The notes under the pieces were generated by a model that did no database searches, had not been told where the DNA came from, and worked only from the letters and a program-made list of their open reading frames with translations. Positions 22,450 through 34,040 of a DNA stretch of 64,000 bases are shown one piece after another. Both the position numbers and the translations under genes were made by a program. Numbering within the stretch: the stretch's first letter is position 1; every line of letters starts with the position of its first letter. Origin of the DNA: Omphiscola glabra (taxonomy: Eukaryota > Mollusca > Gastropoda > Lymnaeidae); the NCBI GenBank assembly GCA_964017045.1, contig OZ024794.1:26303427-26367426 (forward strand), given 5' to 3'.

Positions 22450-22985
22450 AAGTCAAGGATATTACTCAAAACCGAACGGCGAACAATAACAAATTTTTTT
22501 TTAAAGTTTATGATCCTTTAACTGGCGCACACACACACCTTTCCACACATACACAGGTGGCTGAAGAGGTGTGAGTTTGCACACACACACAAAACAGCCC
22601 AATAAGTCCGTGTAACACATTGTATCACAGTCGCACATGAACAGGTCATTGTATGTTGACACTTGTGCATGAGAATAGGGTCATAGACATTAAACAAGTA
22701 TATAAAACTAGGTGCAAACAAGATTAAGTGGCTTATAGGTGTGGTTGAGAATTACAATTGAAATTAAGGGTTACTCTGACATGTCCTTGCTGAATCCTTT
22801 ATCTTAACTTCGCGTTTGTTCATGGCTGTCTGGGCTGGCAAAATCTTCTGATTGCCAATTGACCCACTTCCCGTCAACCTATCTAGCCGAAACTTGGCAC
22901 AGACTCGTTGCCAACGACAACACGTTTTACCAAATTTTACAGCCTCACCCCCAAAAATCACCATTTTTCAAGGGGGAAATGAAGA
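22450..22985. other. Intergenic DNA with CA repeats
   Basis: CA-rich tracts at 22527-22536 and 22580-22590; otherwise unique sequence with no recognised gene. Confidence 0.5.
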
Positions 22986-22989
22986 AATT

Positions 22990-23265
22990 ATGATGACAGT
23001 GATTCCACGAAATAAGATTCCCGATAACTGCGCCAAGTGAATTTTTTTTAAAATATCGTAAGTGCTTATCCTGCGTTATATTTTTCTTTTGTTTTCCTTA
23101 AATACTTGGTGAAGGGCGTGAAAATAAATGCGGTTGTGAGCCTTGATTTTTTAAATTATATTTTTTGTTGGGGAAAAAGGGGGGGGGGGGGGTTACTAAT
23201 TGGGATTCATATTAAATGCATTACTTGGATGCATGTTTAGTTAGATTTTCGGCGCCCGCCCCCCC
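22990..23265 (+). repeat. Dispersed repeat family P, copy at 23 kb
   Basis: Matches, in order, the left arm of the 60-kb palindrome: ATTCCCGATAACTGCGC, CTTGGTGAAGGGCGTGAAAA (arm: GTTGGTGAAATAAATCTGCGG), a G-run, TGGGATTCATATTA, and TTACTTGGATG. Non-coding, diverged. Confidence 0.6.
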
Positions 23266-26030
23266 CCCCCTTTTTTCGCATTTTATAAAGGAATTATTCT
23301 GAAAAAAAGTATTTTAATGGTTGTATAATTTTGATTCAAATCTGATTATAACAAAAATCTTTAAAAAAAATTTCAAAAAAATGAAAATGACGATGAAAGC
23401 AATGCAGAAAAAGGAAATAGGCTGAAAGGCTTTCGGATTTTTTTTGGTATGAAATCACTTGATAATTTGAGATATAAAAAAAAATTCAAATGTTGGGAAT
23501 TTTATAACGGGACTTTGTAACATAGAATTTTTTAAAATCTGAAGAAAACTGTAAAAGAAAAAAAAATTAATTTGTTCCTACAAAATTTTTTTATTTTGAT
23601 ACAAAAAGAGAGAAAAATGTGAGTTTGTCGCAATTTTCCCCCATTCCTTTTTTCTTTCACGTTATCGCCAGTACCTGATTTATTTTTTCTTATGCGGGAT
23701 TTATACCTATGAAATAATCTAACTATGATTTTTTTTTCAATCCCAATATGCAACTGAAGATTTCTGGCGACCAATGGTGCACAAATCTTTTGCTGCCCTC
23801 TTGGACACTACTTCTCAGCTAAGTGCTATATTATTTTTTTAACTTTTTGATATTTTTTAAACTTTATTCGTTTTTTCTGTTTGTTCGCTGATGATGGCTT
23901 CCCGCCGACACGTTCGTTGTTTTGTTGCGTTCATTTTTTTTAAAGTTTAACTTTACGGTGTTTTACTAATTTCCTATTGTAATAGCCTGATTGCGACCAA
24001 TGGTTTCATAAGGCGTCTTTTATAAGGCTATTTATGCAAGGTCCAGTTCGTGGAAATGGCTTGAAAGATAAAGTCCAAAGCTATTGCTTATCTTCAAAGT
24101 AAGTTAAAAAAAAATGTAAAGGCAGGAAAAATACGAACTTGTAGACAATAATTTTAAATATATATATATAATTTTTTTTTTAAATATAGTTTTTATTTTC
24201 GTTACAAATATCGCTGTGAGAAACCGCCAGATAGATTCGGCGTCATGGGAACATGGCGCTGGGTCTTGGCAACTGCAGTCGGCCAAATGCGTTACGAAAC
24301 CCAACAGCTGACAGAAGCCTTTATTTGATTGGCTGTATCAGACATGCGGAAGTCTCGTCTGTCTGGGTTTCACAAAAAGTATGACCTGTATTTGCACTTT
24401 TGAAAACTGACGAGTCAATAAAGATAAAACGAAATAAAAACATGGAGGAAAAAAAAACGCATTGATTTTAAATTATAAGAAGTTGTAAAAAAAAATATTA
24501 CTTCAGAAACTTAACCACCCACAACTAAAACCCCTAGCCTCACCGCCCTTCACCCGACCTCCCTCAAAAGGGGAAATTAATAAGGCCACGGACAAAAAAA
24601 AATAATAATATGTAACAATATAATATTTTTCTTTATTTACTTGTTTTTTCACCATTTTTTTTCTCCTTCTAAACTGATGTTTTGAAGTTTCTGACTGTAT
24701 CACAGAAGCGGATTCTAACTGAAAGGTTGGCGGAACATTTTCTTTTTATTAATCCAATACGTTGGAAAAAATGAAAGAAAAAAACTTCACTGTCTTGGTT
24801 TTCAAACTGCCATAACTATTGACTCATTAATGTTTCAACCCTTTTCCCATCCTTTTCCAAATGCACCTTACTCTGAATGTCTCTCTCCCCCACCCCCGCT
24901 CAGCCCCAGCCTACATTTTTTTTTCTCTCCAATGCCTGCAGCCACAAATCATGTTGAACAAGCCCAGGGAATGCCACAGCAACAGCATTCCCATGAAGGT
25001 GCCGACCAACTGGGCCGTGTCGATGCAGTGTAACAAGGGGGTAGCTGACACCCCCCTTGTGCAGACGTCATCGTCATTAAAGACGTTGTTTTGCGCGGCC
25101 ACCTGCCCCCGTCGCTCCCCGAGTCCTGGGACCAGCCCACAGCCACAAGCTCGGGGAATAATTGCACAAACTCGCTCGGCGATACATGCAAGGCTTTAAG
25201 AGCAATTTGTCGTCGCTTCACACAATCACTTATTGGTGTTGGGATACAGGGGCGTAGCTGGGGTTACTGCCACCCGGATCTTGCCCAGTCTTTTTGTCTT
25301 GTAACAAAAGCGACCTATCAAAATCTCAGTTTCTCTAATAAATCCTTTACATGGATTTTTGTTTGCGTTTATGTGATTGCACGCGATTTATCATTTATGT
25401 GATTGTTGTAGCAACTGATTTTTGTTATGCAAATCGGATTTTATCAAACGCAGTGCATGTGAAGCCTAATCGACTCTATATAAATTAAAATCTAAATACG
25501 TCACAAATACAAAAGGAACATAGCAACAGCTAAACAATTAATCTATACACCAAAACGCGCACCCACTGAACAAATCTTATTTCATTCACCACCCCCAACC
25601 CCCCCCCCCTTTGAAAAAACGGAAAAAATTAAGGGGTCGGGCCAGAAAATTTGATAGAATGTGTTGTCATCGGCAACGCGTCTATGAGCCGAGTTTCAGT
25701 TCGATAGGATGACGGAAATGGGATGATGTAGACGTCCCAAGATTTTGCCATATGCTTTGAATTTTTAGTGTTGATTAGACTCAAAAGATAATAGCCGTCT
25801 CCCGCTCAAGACCTATAAATATATATGTATGAAATCACCTATTATACTCTACCCTAAATTATTTACACCCCAAACAAAAAGAAAAAGAAAACGGCAATGA
25901 AAAATGTTGCTTAAAAATACAAGGAATGGCGTTACCCTGAGCCATTACTGAATATGTGGCTGGGTGGTTGTTTAACTATACTTGACACTATAACCGAAGT
26001 AACATTTCGTCACTGGTACATGAAAGCAAA
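23266..26030. other. Intergenic DNA, one possible conserved patch
   Basis: Mostly AT-rich with short A/T runs. A GC-balanced, repeat-free stretch at 24930-25215 stands out and could be a regulatory element. A partial MITE (CAGGGGCGTAGCTGGGG) starts at 25247. No gene recognised. Confidence 0.4.
25247..25295. mobile_element. MITE, CAGTGGCGTAG family, short fragment
   Basis: CAGGGGCGTAGCTGGGGTTA followed by CTGCCACCCGGATCTTGCCC resembles the left end of the family; the rest has been lost or is unrecognisable. Confidence 0.45.
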
Positions 26031-26034
26031 TCAT

Positions 26035-26640
26035 ACACGAACTAAGTCCCATCCTATCCAACACAAACTAAGTCCCATCCTGTATATATCTATCACAAAC
26101 TAAGTCCCATCCTATCTATCACAAACTAAGTCCCATCCTATCTATCACAAACTAAGTCCAATCCTATCTATCACAAACTAAGTCCCATCCTATCTATTAC
26201 AAACTAAGTCCCATCCTGTACAACACAAACTAAGCACTATCCTATATCTATCACAAACTAAGTCCCATCCTATCCAACACAAACTAAGCCCTATCCTATA
26301 TCTATCACAAACTAAGTCCCATCCTATCTATCACAAACACCTTCATATCCTGTACAACACAAATTAAGCCCTATCCTGTACAACACAAACTAAGCCCTAT
26401 CCTATATCTATCACAAACTAAGTCCCATCCTATCCAACACAAACTAAGCCCTATCCTATATCTATCACAAACTATCTATCACAAACACCTTCATATCCTG
26501 TACAACACAAATTAAGCCCTATCCTGTACAACACAAACTAAGCCTCATCCTATCCAATACAAACTAAGCCCTATCCTGTACAACACAAACTAAGCCCTAT
26601 CCTGTACAACACAAACTAAGCCTCATCATATCCAGACAGA
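26035..26640. repeat. 24-27-bp minisatellite, about 24 units in several variant classes
   Basis: Units of ACAAACTAAGTCCCATCC followed by TATCTATC, TATCCAAC or TGTACAAC. Variant classes are arranged in blocks: one composite of several units (with AACACCTTCATATCCTGTAC) occurs twice, near 26330 and 26480, showing a multi-unit segmental duplication inside the array. Confidence 0.95.
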
Positions 26641-26644
26641 GACT

Positions 26645-27110
26645 AAGGGTACCAAAAATCCTTCATTTGATTCGTTGACACCGTCAGTCACGTGTTGATC
26701 GTGTGACGTATTTTTTCTACATATAGCTTTTGTTCTATTTTCGCCTTGCTATTTGACATGTTATTTTTTAGCATAGAAATAATTATGGTACCGGTAACTT
26801 TACACATGAACGTCTTCTTAAGTAAATTGTGTGTATAGCTGCCTGCTGCTTGTATTTTTATCAAAAGACTTTTTAATTGTGTTTGAATGGGAAATGTTTC
26901 TGTGTGGTAAATCAGTGCACGTACGAATCTATAAGAAATTTATTCGAAAATTACCACTTTAAAATATATAAAAATTGGGGGGTGGGGGGGGGGGAAAGGG
27001 GGGGGGTGCGAAAAAACGATAATAGTGAAAATGTAGCTTTTCAAAACATGTTCCTTAGATTTCTGATATATTGAAAAATGATATACGCTCTTAACAAGTG
27101 AAACCTATTT
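26645..27110. other. Intergenic DNA, no gene recognised
   Basis: Unique AT-rich sequence ending in a G-rich block at 26978-27007. Confidence 0.5.
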
Positions 27111-27117
27111 TATGTTA

Positions 27118-27568
27118 GGGGTCGTTCGCAAATTATGTCACGCTCAGGAGGGGGAGGGGGTCAAGAATTTGTGACACTTTGTGACGGGGGAGGGGGTGGC
27201 GGGGGTTTTGGGGGCAATTATTTGTGACCTTACATTTTTATTTTTAAACCTAAAATTGTATAATTTTGACAAATCTTTATTTAATTAATTTTAAAAACAT
27301 TCCTTTGAGGTCGAAATTGCCTCAGATGTTATAGATACTGTAAACTCAGTCGCGCACACATTTTGCGCATATCTAAAATTGACAAAAAAACTTTTGTGGC
27401 CATTTTACATTCGGCTTGTGGATGACTTCGTTGTTTCGCGTCACAGTGACAAAAAAAAAATGGGGGGGGGGGGGGGGGGTAAAGAACTTGTGACATTTCG
27501 CGACAGGGGGATGGGGGGGGGGGTAAAAAAGTCATTTATTGCGTGTTGTAATTTACAAACGACCCCCG
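27118..27568. mobile_element. Terminal-inverted-repeat DNA element, GGGGTCGTTCGCAAATTA type
   Basis: A 451-bp element starts GGGGTCGTTCGCAAATTATG and ends GTAATTTACAAACGACCCCC(G). The terminal inverted repeats extend inward with shared words (CTTGTGACATTTCGCGACAG on the right, TTTGTGACACTTTGTGACGG on the left). TATGTTA flanks both sides (27111-27117 and 27569-27575), a 7-8 bp target duplication. The inside is non-coding and carries G-runs. The superfamily (hAT or P-like) is not settled. Confidence 0.75.
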
Positions 27569-27575
27569 TATGTTA

Positions 27576-28335
27576 CATGGTATAAAAGATCTACTTACTC
27601 GTGTTGATTTCACGTTAGTGACCAATTTTTTTTTTTTTTAAAAGATATTTAAAATGTCGGTACCTGTAAACAACAGAAAGATCTGCTGTTGTTTTTTTTT
27701 TCCACCTTTTAACTTTGGTTAGCCTTGAAAATCTGGGCAGGGTCTATGTGTGCCGTCAGTGGGGGGGGGGGGGGGGGGAAGGGAATGTTGCGGGGCACTG
27801 CGCTCTAATAATGTGGGTGGTAGGTGTAGATCTCACCTCGCGATGACATGTCGAGGTGCAAGGAAAGCCAACGAATCTCCCCCGAGTGCAAACAAATTCT
27901 ACCGTTACACCCTCATGTCGAGTCGTGCCCCGCACAAAAGTTTTTCAACCACCGAAAACACGGGGAGGGGCTAAATTCCGGGGGTCACCCGATCCCCCCC
28001 GCCAAACGTCCACACGTCTTGGCAAACCGCGGCGCCAAACAGGAACAATATACCACCTTATTGTACACCATCAATATCAACTCATGTGTTCTTAAAATGG
28101 TCCCTCCAGAGTCGTTCCCTAAGAAAAGTTGGGAAGAGGATTTGGGGGTGGGTTGCGGAATGGGTGGAGTACCAACCAAAAGAAAATCGCATGCTAGCGG
28201 TATTGCATTGCTTTATATAAAGAGGTCATTTTTTTTAAAACGACAAAAGAAAATTTAATTGACCAGATAAAAAAAAAAATTCCTTCAATAAATCTATTAA
28301 GATATTCATACATGGATATAAATGAAAATTTCTTG
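27576..28335. other. Intergenic DNA, no gene recognised
   Basis: A G-run of about 18 at 27761-27778, then GC-balanced unique sequence at 27820-28180. Overlapping open frames here lack recognisable domains. Confidence 0.45.
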
Positions 28336-28344
28336 ACAACTTCT

Positions 28345-28515
28345 GCGACACGCAACGCATAAAGAGCACAGTGAGACACAAGAAACACTGCTGGTCATCC
28401 ACTGCATCCTGGTCTATTTCCAATCGTCTTGACTAATTAGTCTTGTCGTCGGAACAAATAGGCAAGGACGATACTGTAAGGCCGACGAATTGAGCAACTC
28501 TCTCCCTAGACTTGA
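28345..28515. repeat. Dispersed repeat, member 2 of a pair
   Basis: Partner of 22255-22440 in the same orientation, sharing the ordered words given there. It is followed directly by a (TA)n tract. Confidence 0.6.
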
Positions 28516-28516
28516 G

Positions 28517-28518
<2 letters not shown>

Positions 28519-28562
<44 letters not shown>
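28519..28562. repeat. (TA)n microsatellite
   Basis: About 22 TA units, followed by GGCCTATATATAGG, a perfect short palindrome extension. Confidence 0.97.
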
Positions 28563-28565
<3 letters not shown>

Positions 28566-28999
28566 CCTATATATAGGGAGTGTCAATACATGACGTCACA
28601 CAAGTTAGAAAGTTAGACACACGTCATCGCAAATTCGCGCCACCCCCCTCCCCTTCCTTTTAAACAAAACAATCTTTACGCCTAGATGCCCCACGTTGTT
28701 CACGGATTCCCCCCCCCCCCCCTAAATTGAACAATGAATTAAATGAATAGATAACACAGCCATGAAGAGTCTTCCCAATAACATCAGATCACGGAACTAC
28801 ATAATGCTCTTCTTCAATGTTTCCATGGGACCCTAAATTGTTTGTCCAACATCTGCAGTGTTACCGATATAAAAATAATAGATGCTTTGTCGCCCTATGA
28901 AATTGAGAGCTGATTGGTTTGCTTGGCAACACTATGTTTGCAGGCTTGTATTTGCATTCTGGTAATCCAAACTATCGTTACGGGATAGACCCTGCGACC

Positions 29000-29170
29000 C
29001 AGTGGCGTAGCTATAGGTAGTGCCGCTCGGTAACGGGGAGGAGGGGGGGGATGAGGAAGAAATTAGTCACCCCTTCAATGAAAAAAATCTGGATTGGCCG
29101 AAAATCCCGCTCATCTATATAAATAGAAAAGTGCCGCCTGAGGTAAACCATCCTTTCCGCCCCCACTCTG
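29000..29170. mobile_element. MITE, CAGTGGCGTAG family, copy at 29 kb
   Basis: Begins CAGTGGCGTAGCTATAGG, contains GTGCCGC, CCCCTTCAATGAAAA and GGCCGAAAATCC, and ends near CCGCCCCCACTCTG. Internal order matches 15672-15820. No clear target duplication remains. Confidence 0.65.
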
Positions 29171-29248
29171 ACAGTTCTTCGGAAAAATAAAGAAAGGAAA
29201 AAAAATTAACTAAACCGAGCAGCAATGCAGTTGCAAAGCAAAAACTTC

Positions 29249-29400
29249 CAATCTAACAAAGGTAATTGACAAATACATGCAAGATCTTCCAATCTAACTA
29301 AGGTAATTGACAAATACATGCAAGATCTTCCAATCTAATCAAGGTAATTGACAAATACATGCAAGATCTTCCAATCTAACAAAGGTAATTGACAAATACG
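29249..29400. repeat. 41-bp tandem repeat, 3.7 copies
   Basis: Unit starts at 29249, 29290, 29331 and 29372: CAATCTAACAAAGGTAATTG followed by ACAAATACATGCAAGATCTTC. Copies are nearly identical (AAC/TAACT/AATC variants), so the expansion is recent. Confidence 0.97.
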
Positions 29401-29414
29401 TGCATTCAAGAATC

Positions 29415-29600
29415 GACAAAATTTCGTCTTCAGGTTCGATTTCAGCGCCTTTAGTTGCCATTTTATCACTTTTCGGCGTAGTTTCGGTTTCGGCCGAAAC
29501 AGAAGAGTTAACCTTCGGTTTATCTTCGCCTTCGGCCGAAAGCGATTGAGACTCTCCGCCGTCTGGCCGAAAGTGATTGGAGCCTGCGGTGTTCTACCAG
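29415..29600. repeat. Cluster of TTCGGCCGAA palindromes
   Basis: Three related words, GTTTCGGCCGAAAC (29487-29501), CCTTCGGCCGAAAGC (about 29530-29544) and CTGGCCGAAAGTGATTGG (29566-29583), sit in a short GC-richer block. Such words are seen in subterminal regions of some hAT elements, but no ends or target duplication were found, so identity is open. Confidence 0.4.
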
Positions 29601-30775
29601 ACGTCAGATGGTCACCCTGTCAGGCGGTCGGCTATCCGATATTCATAAGTGCTCGACGTCTTGCTATTATCATTATATAATATATTTTTTAAAATCCCCT
29701 GCGAAGACCGTTTACGGCTGCACGATGACTCACTTGACCAATATTTACGCAAATGATATTTCAACACGGCAAAATAAATGGTAAGTAGTTTTGTTGAAAG
29801 AAAAAAAACAGCTAAGGAAATGATAATATTTACATTTTTTTTTTTTTTTTAAAAGAGCACTGGGAACCCGAGTTTTATTAAAACCATTCATAATTGACAT
29901 ACGTTTTGATTTCTCATTATCTTGCACAAAAATGTTGTCATGGTCAAAGGTAAATAATATTGTGGAAAAAATCTTAGGGAATTTGTAGCATTTCCTGTGT
30001 CATTTTTTAAATTATTACTTTTTTTTTTATTTTTAAATGTGGCATCCCTAGGCTTATTCAATGAATTAATTTATTGACATTCACCATTATCATGCTCATA
30101 AATGTTGTCATTGACAACGAAATAAAGTTTTAAAACATCAGACCAAATTTAGTCACGTGTTCGTATATGGACACACATGTAAAGAAAGAGAATAATGTAC
30201 CTTTAGTAACATTTAAAAAAAATATATATATATAACATCTTATCATTATTCTGAACGTTCACAATTTCTAATTTCCTTTTTAATTTAATTCCATTTTTGT
30301 GTTTATTAAAACTCATTTCATTTCTTCTTTTTTTTTTTTTTTTAAATTTCATTAGAAAAATGAAATATTTGTATATGTGAACTATTTTTCTACTAATAAA
30401 AATATAATTACTGTGATGTTGTTGCTTCTTATTTATTTATTTAATATCTTTTAAGAAACAAGTTAGAGCCTAATTTACATTTTAACCAATTTTAAAACAG
30501 TCATTGACTGTTATGTCAACAATTTTACTATTCATTTGATTTTAATTACATAACAGAGGATTATAGTCCAGGGCCTATATAATACTAAGTAACACTAGAC
30601 TTTTAGAATCAACGTAAAAGCATGGCAGAGAGACACATTAAGTTCGGGCTAAGTATCAAATTAACTTCGCCATCAATTAAAATGTATCATTTAACAGATT
30701 TAAAAATATTGGCAGAAATCAGAACATCACTTTGGGTCGGTCTCTAATTCAAGTATCGATATTTTTACAATTCCC
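29601..30775. other. Intergenic DNA, no gene recognised
   Basis: Strongly AT-rich with T- and A-runs at 29836-29850 and 30330-30344. No recognisable element. Confidence 0.5.
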
Positions 30776-30779
30776 AATT

Positions 30780-30985
30780 AGTGCTACCCCCCCCCCCTTT
30801 TTTTTCCCCCTTTTTTTTGGCGGCAAGTCACCGCCCCTGAACTATATGAATATCCTAATTTTCGCCCCCGCCCCTTTTTACACAACAAATCTGTTACACA
30901 AACTGCCCCCCGTAAAAGAAAAGATAGTATTGAAGAATCTCATTTAGCGCAGTTATCGGAAATGTCATTTAGTGAAATCGGCGCC
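30780..30985 (-). repeat. Dispersed repeat family P, copy at 30.8 kb
   Basis: On the plus strand it reads CCCCTGAACTATATGAATAT, then GTAAAAGAAAAGATAGTATT, then GAATCTCATTTAGCGCAGTT followed by ATCGG. This is the reverse complement of the left arm of the 60-kb palindrome, in the same order. Non-coding. Confidence 0.65.
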
Positions 30986-30989
30986 ACCT

Positions 30990-33360
30990 GGTAGCATTAG
31001 TGACATTGTTACATGGAGAATTATGTATTTTGATAGGATTCTTTTTTTAAAATTAGATAAATAAATACGATACTATTTAGCTGGCATTAGTGCAAACCAC
31101 GGAGAGGGAAAATAGAGAAATGCCGTGAAAGAATATAGCTCAGAATTTTCAACTTATTATTTTTTAAAATTTGCCTTTAAGCTGAATGTTTTTACCGCTA
31201 TCATGAAGCCCCCGAATCCCTCGTTGTACCTATGAATACAACACCCTTTCTTAAGAAACCTTCCTCTCCTCAACTCTATGTATACCGGTACAGGTAACAA
31301 GGTGCGGAAAAAGAAAAAAGTTGTAATGTATATATTGGTAGATTAACGCCCTGCCATAACGTGGGAAGATGAACACCTCAATAAACAGCGCCCTCCCCCC
31401 CCCCCCGCTTGATAATACAACCAATGTATCTATACCCTTAGCAATACAGAGCTCCGTTTATATTTTCGATTCCCCCCCCCCCCCGGTCCGTCTACCTGTG
31501 TCCCCCCTAAGTATTCCATTTCCCTCGATCGCCCCGCGAAACAAGTCAGCCATTTTCATGTCATCTTTTCTGGTACGGGGCGGAGCTCACGGCGAGGCTG
31601 CCGCCTATGTTGTCCTACGGATAATGTTTCTCACTCCGGGGCCCGGCGTACCTCACAAAGCCCCCCAATGCTCAAGTGCTGGGCCAATATTAAAGGAGTG
31701 TCATAATTTTCCCCAATGGTTTTGAAAACTTTACTCCGAGTGGGGGACTTATGATTGGGGGAGGGGTACCGGGCGATTTGATGATAATTGAAACCTTTCA
31801 CTCGCGTCAATTTGAGGCCCGATTTGGTGCTCTCGTTTGTTCCCGCGTGGATTTATAGCTCGTGAAACATGCGCAAAGAACGTGATAAACGCTCGGAGCG
31901 GTTTCCTAAGGTGCAAACGATACCGGGTAGGAAAACACGGGCATTGTCATCAGATTTAACTCAATTACCGAGTGTCAGGGACCTCGCGCATACAGCAGTT
32001 TGACGAGTTTAAAACGCGGGCAGCTGGGGTGACAAGGGAAGAGGTTCTCGCGCCATTGTGTCCCGGGGAGGTGGGGGGAAAAATGGACCTGTGGTTAACT
32101 GGAGAAACAACGTGATGGCTGCCTTCCACTAAGCTGCAATTGATGGCTGTGTAATGAGTGTTCCATTAGTGGAAAAAGATCAGGTTTGCGATGTGGATTG
32201 AGATATTAAAATGATGAAAAGAAATATTTTTTTTTAAAGGGGACAGGTGTGACGTTCACATCCGGATTATTGCTGGATGGGAGTCGCTGATGAACAAGGT
32301 GTTTGCCTAACAAGATTAGTGTTGTTGTTTTTATAAAAATATAAATTATTATAAAAAAATTTTTAATTGTTTGTGGTTCTTTTTTTTTAAAAAGCTGAAA
32401 TTTGGGATTAATGAAGGTGTGCATTTGAGGAACATGCGTGCTCAGGAACCAATGGCTTAGTGGGAATTTTTATCACGATGGCAGTTGTTGTGTGCGTGTA
32501 TGTGTGGGGGGGGGGATCTTGTGAGCTTATTGAATTGTGGTGGCGCCAAATATCCCGAAGTCATCTATTGTAATTAAATCATAGGCTCATGCTTTTCATG
32601 ATGAATAATATTTGATGGACACTTGTCAAATCCCTGTGATTGAATCAAGAGCATGGAGGGAGCAATACACAATGCTGGGACGCTATAACATATTGAAAAC
32701 GTGCCCCGAAAACATTTCTTTATCGTGTTCCTTAACCATATTTTCTCACGTCTGCATTTTAATTTATTATTATTTTTTTTTTGCTCATACCTTTTAAGAG
32801 AAATTGTTGCAAAGAGTGTGTGATTAATGACACAAGACTATAATGAGCATCACCCCCCTTCCCCCCTACCCCCCCCCCCCCCCAACCAATTTTCTTGACT
32901 AAGAATGTATGAAAATTTTAGTGCCTTAGCCGTGAGCCCTTCTGGTGTATCACGACTCGCTGTTCTAAGGGCCTGGCTTACTGAGCTATGCCAGCGACCA
33001 GCATACCTACCAGCGACGGTGGTGACGTGATTTAATGAGAGCTGCGAAAATATTACGCTTTTTGAAAAATGGTGTGCCACCGGCAATTGTCTGAGGTATC
33101 GCTTCTGTATTTACAGCCCCCGGGCGCGCGCTTTGCAAAGTCGCATTCACGGGTTGGATTCTGGGGGCTCTCCGGAGGCATGTTGGCAGTCATTCATCTT
33201 CTCGAGCCTTTCGCGAGTTGCAACAGTCACCGTCACGAAGGCATTAAAAAAACTCAAGACAGCACTCTCGTCAACAGGATACACGAGAATTCGAGCATTT
33301 TAGCACGAGGGCTCCTCGTTATGATTGCCGCCGTCAGATGCACATCAAGGCGATTTTGAT
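30990..33360. other. Intergenic DNA with candidate conserved non-coding patches
   Basis: C-runs at 31387-31398 and 31472-31485. Repeat-free GC-balanced patches at 31555-31700, 31790-32170 and 33090-33350 contrast with the AT-rich surroundings; the 31.8-32.2 kb patch ends with CAATTGATGG and TAATGAGTG homeodomain-type cores. No exon was recognised. Confidence 0.4.
32925..32998 (-). repeat. Possible decayed tRNA-like sequence
   Basis: On the minus strand GCTGGCATAGCTCAGTAAGC resembles a tRNA A-box region, but the expected B box is only GAAGGGCTCACGG and the acceptor stem does not pair. Perhaps the head of an old SINE; not a functional tRNA. Confidence 0.25.
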
Positions 33361-33370
33361 ACCTTTGGTC

Positions 33371-33550
33371 CATGGTCGGCGAATCGCGGCACGCAAGCCG
33401 TATGCGGCTCTTTAACGCCCTGAGTTTTGACTCCGAAAAACATGGTTATTGACAGGTTCTTGAAAATAAATTTAGCTCTAAAAAAAAAAAAATTTAATCG
33501 ACCTGCTGCTGATTTTTGGCTCTTTTGACTAATGAGTTTGCCGACCACTA
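33371..33550. mobile_element. hAT-type MITE, CAGTGGTCGGCAAACTC family
   Basis: A 180-bp segment starts CATGGTCGGCGAATCGCGGC and ends GAGTTTGCCGACCACTA, inverted ends of the TGGTCGGC family. Subterminal GTATGCGGCTCTTTAACGCC and TTTTTGGCTCTTTTGACTAA also fit. Flanks (CTTTGGTC / CATTAGGT) match at only some positions, so the copy is old. Confidence 0.65.
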
Positions 33551-33616
33551 CATTAGGTGTCACTTAACTTTCATTTTAAGGCAATTATTGAATAAGTTGG
33601 AATATTTGGTTTTTTT

Positions 33617-33653
33617 TTGTTTTTTTTTTTTTTGGGGGGGGGGGGGGGGGGGG
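33617..33653. repeat. Poly-T/poly-G junction tract
   Basis: A T-run directly followed by about 20 G. This is one of the longest of dozens of oligo-G/oligo-C tracts in the window and can form G-quadruplexes. Confidence 0.95.
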
Positions 33654-33805
33654 ATTTTTCTTTGCTTTTGACGAATTCGTTTCTTTTTTTTTTAACACAC
33701 TAATCTATCAAATAACACCAGAAAGTCCAAATTTGACAATTGAAATTGTCAAATGCTCGACCACGCTGTGAAAAAGCAAATTATATATATTAAACCATCA
33801 TTTTC

Positions 33806-34020
33806 ATTGGCTACATCGGCTACATTGGCCACATGGACTGCATTGGCTAAATTTGCTGCATTGTCTGCGTTGTCTACATTGGCTGCATTAGCTGCATTGG
33901 CTAAATTGGCTGCATTGTCTGCGTTGTCTACATTGGCTGCATTGGCTGCATTGTCTGCATTGGCAACATTGTCTGCATTGGCTACATTGGCTAAATTGGT
34001 TACATTGATTACACTGTCTG
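33806..34020 (+). repeat. 9-bp repeat encoding an Ala/Leu-rich frame, with a 54-bp higher-order unit
   Basis: Basic unit GCTACATTG/GCTGCATTG repeats for about 215 bp. A 54-bp higher-order unit is visible (copies start at 33849 and 33903). Because 9 is a multiple of 3, one forward frame stays open for 95 codons (33753-34040) as a (x-A-L)-type helix-like repeat. No flanking coding signals were found, so it is called a repeat and not a gene. Confidence 0.9.
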
Positions 34021-34040
34021 CAATTATTCCATCAGCGTAA

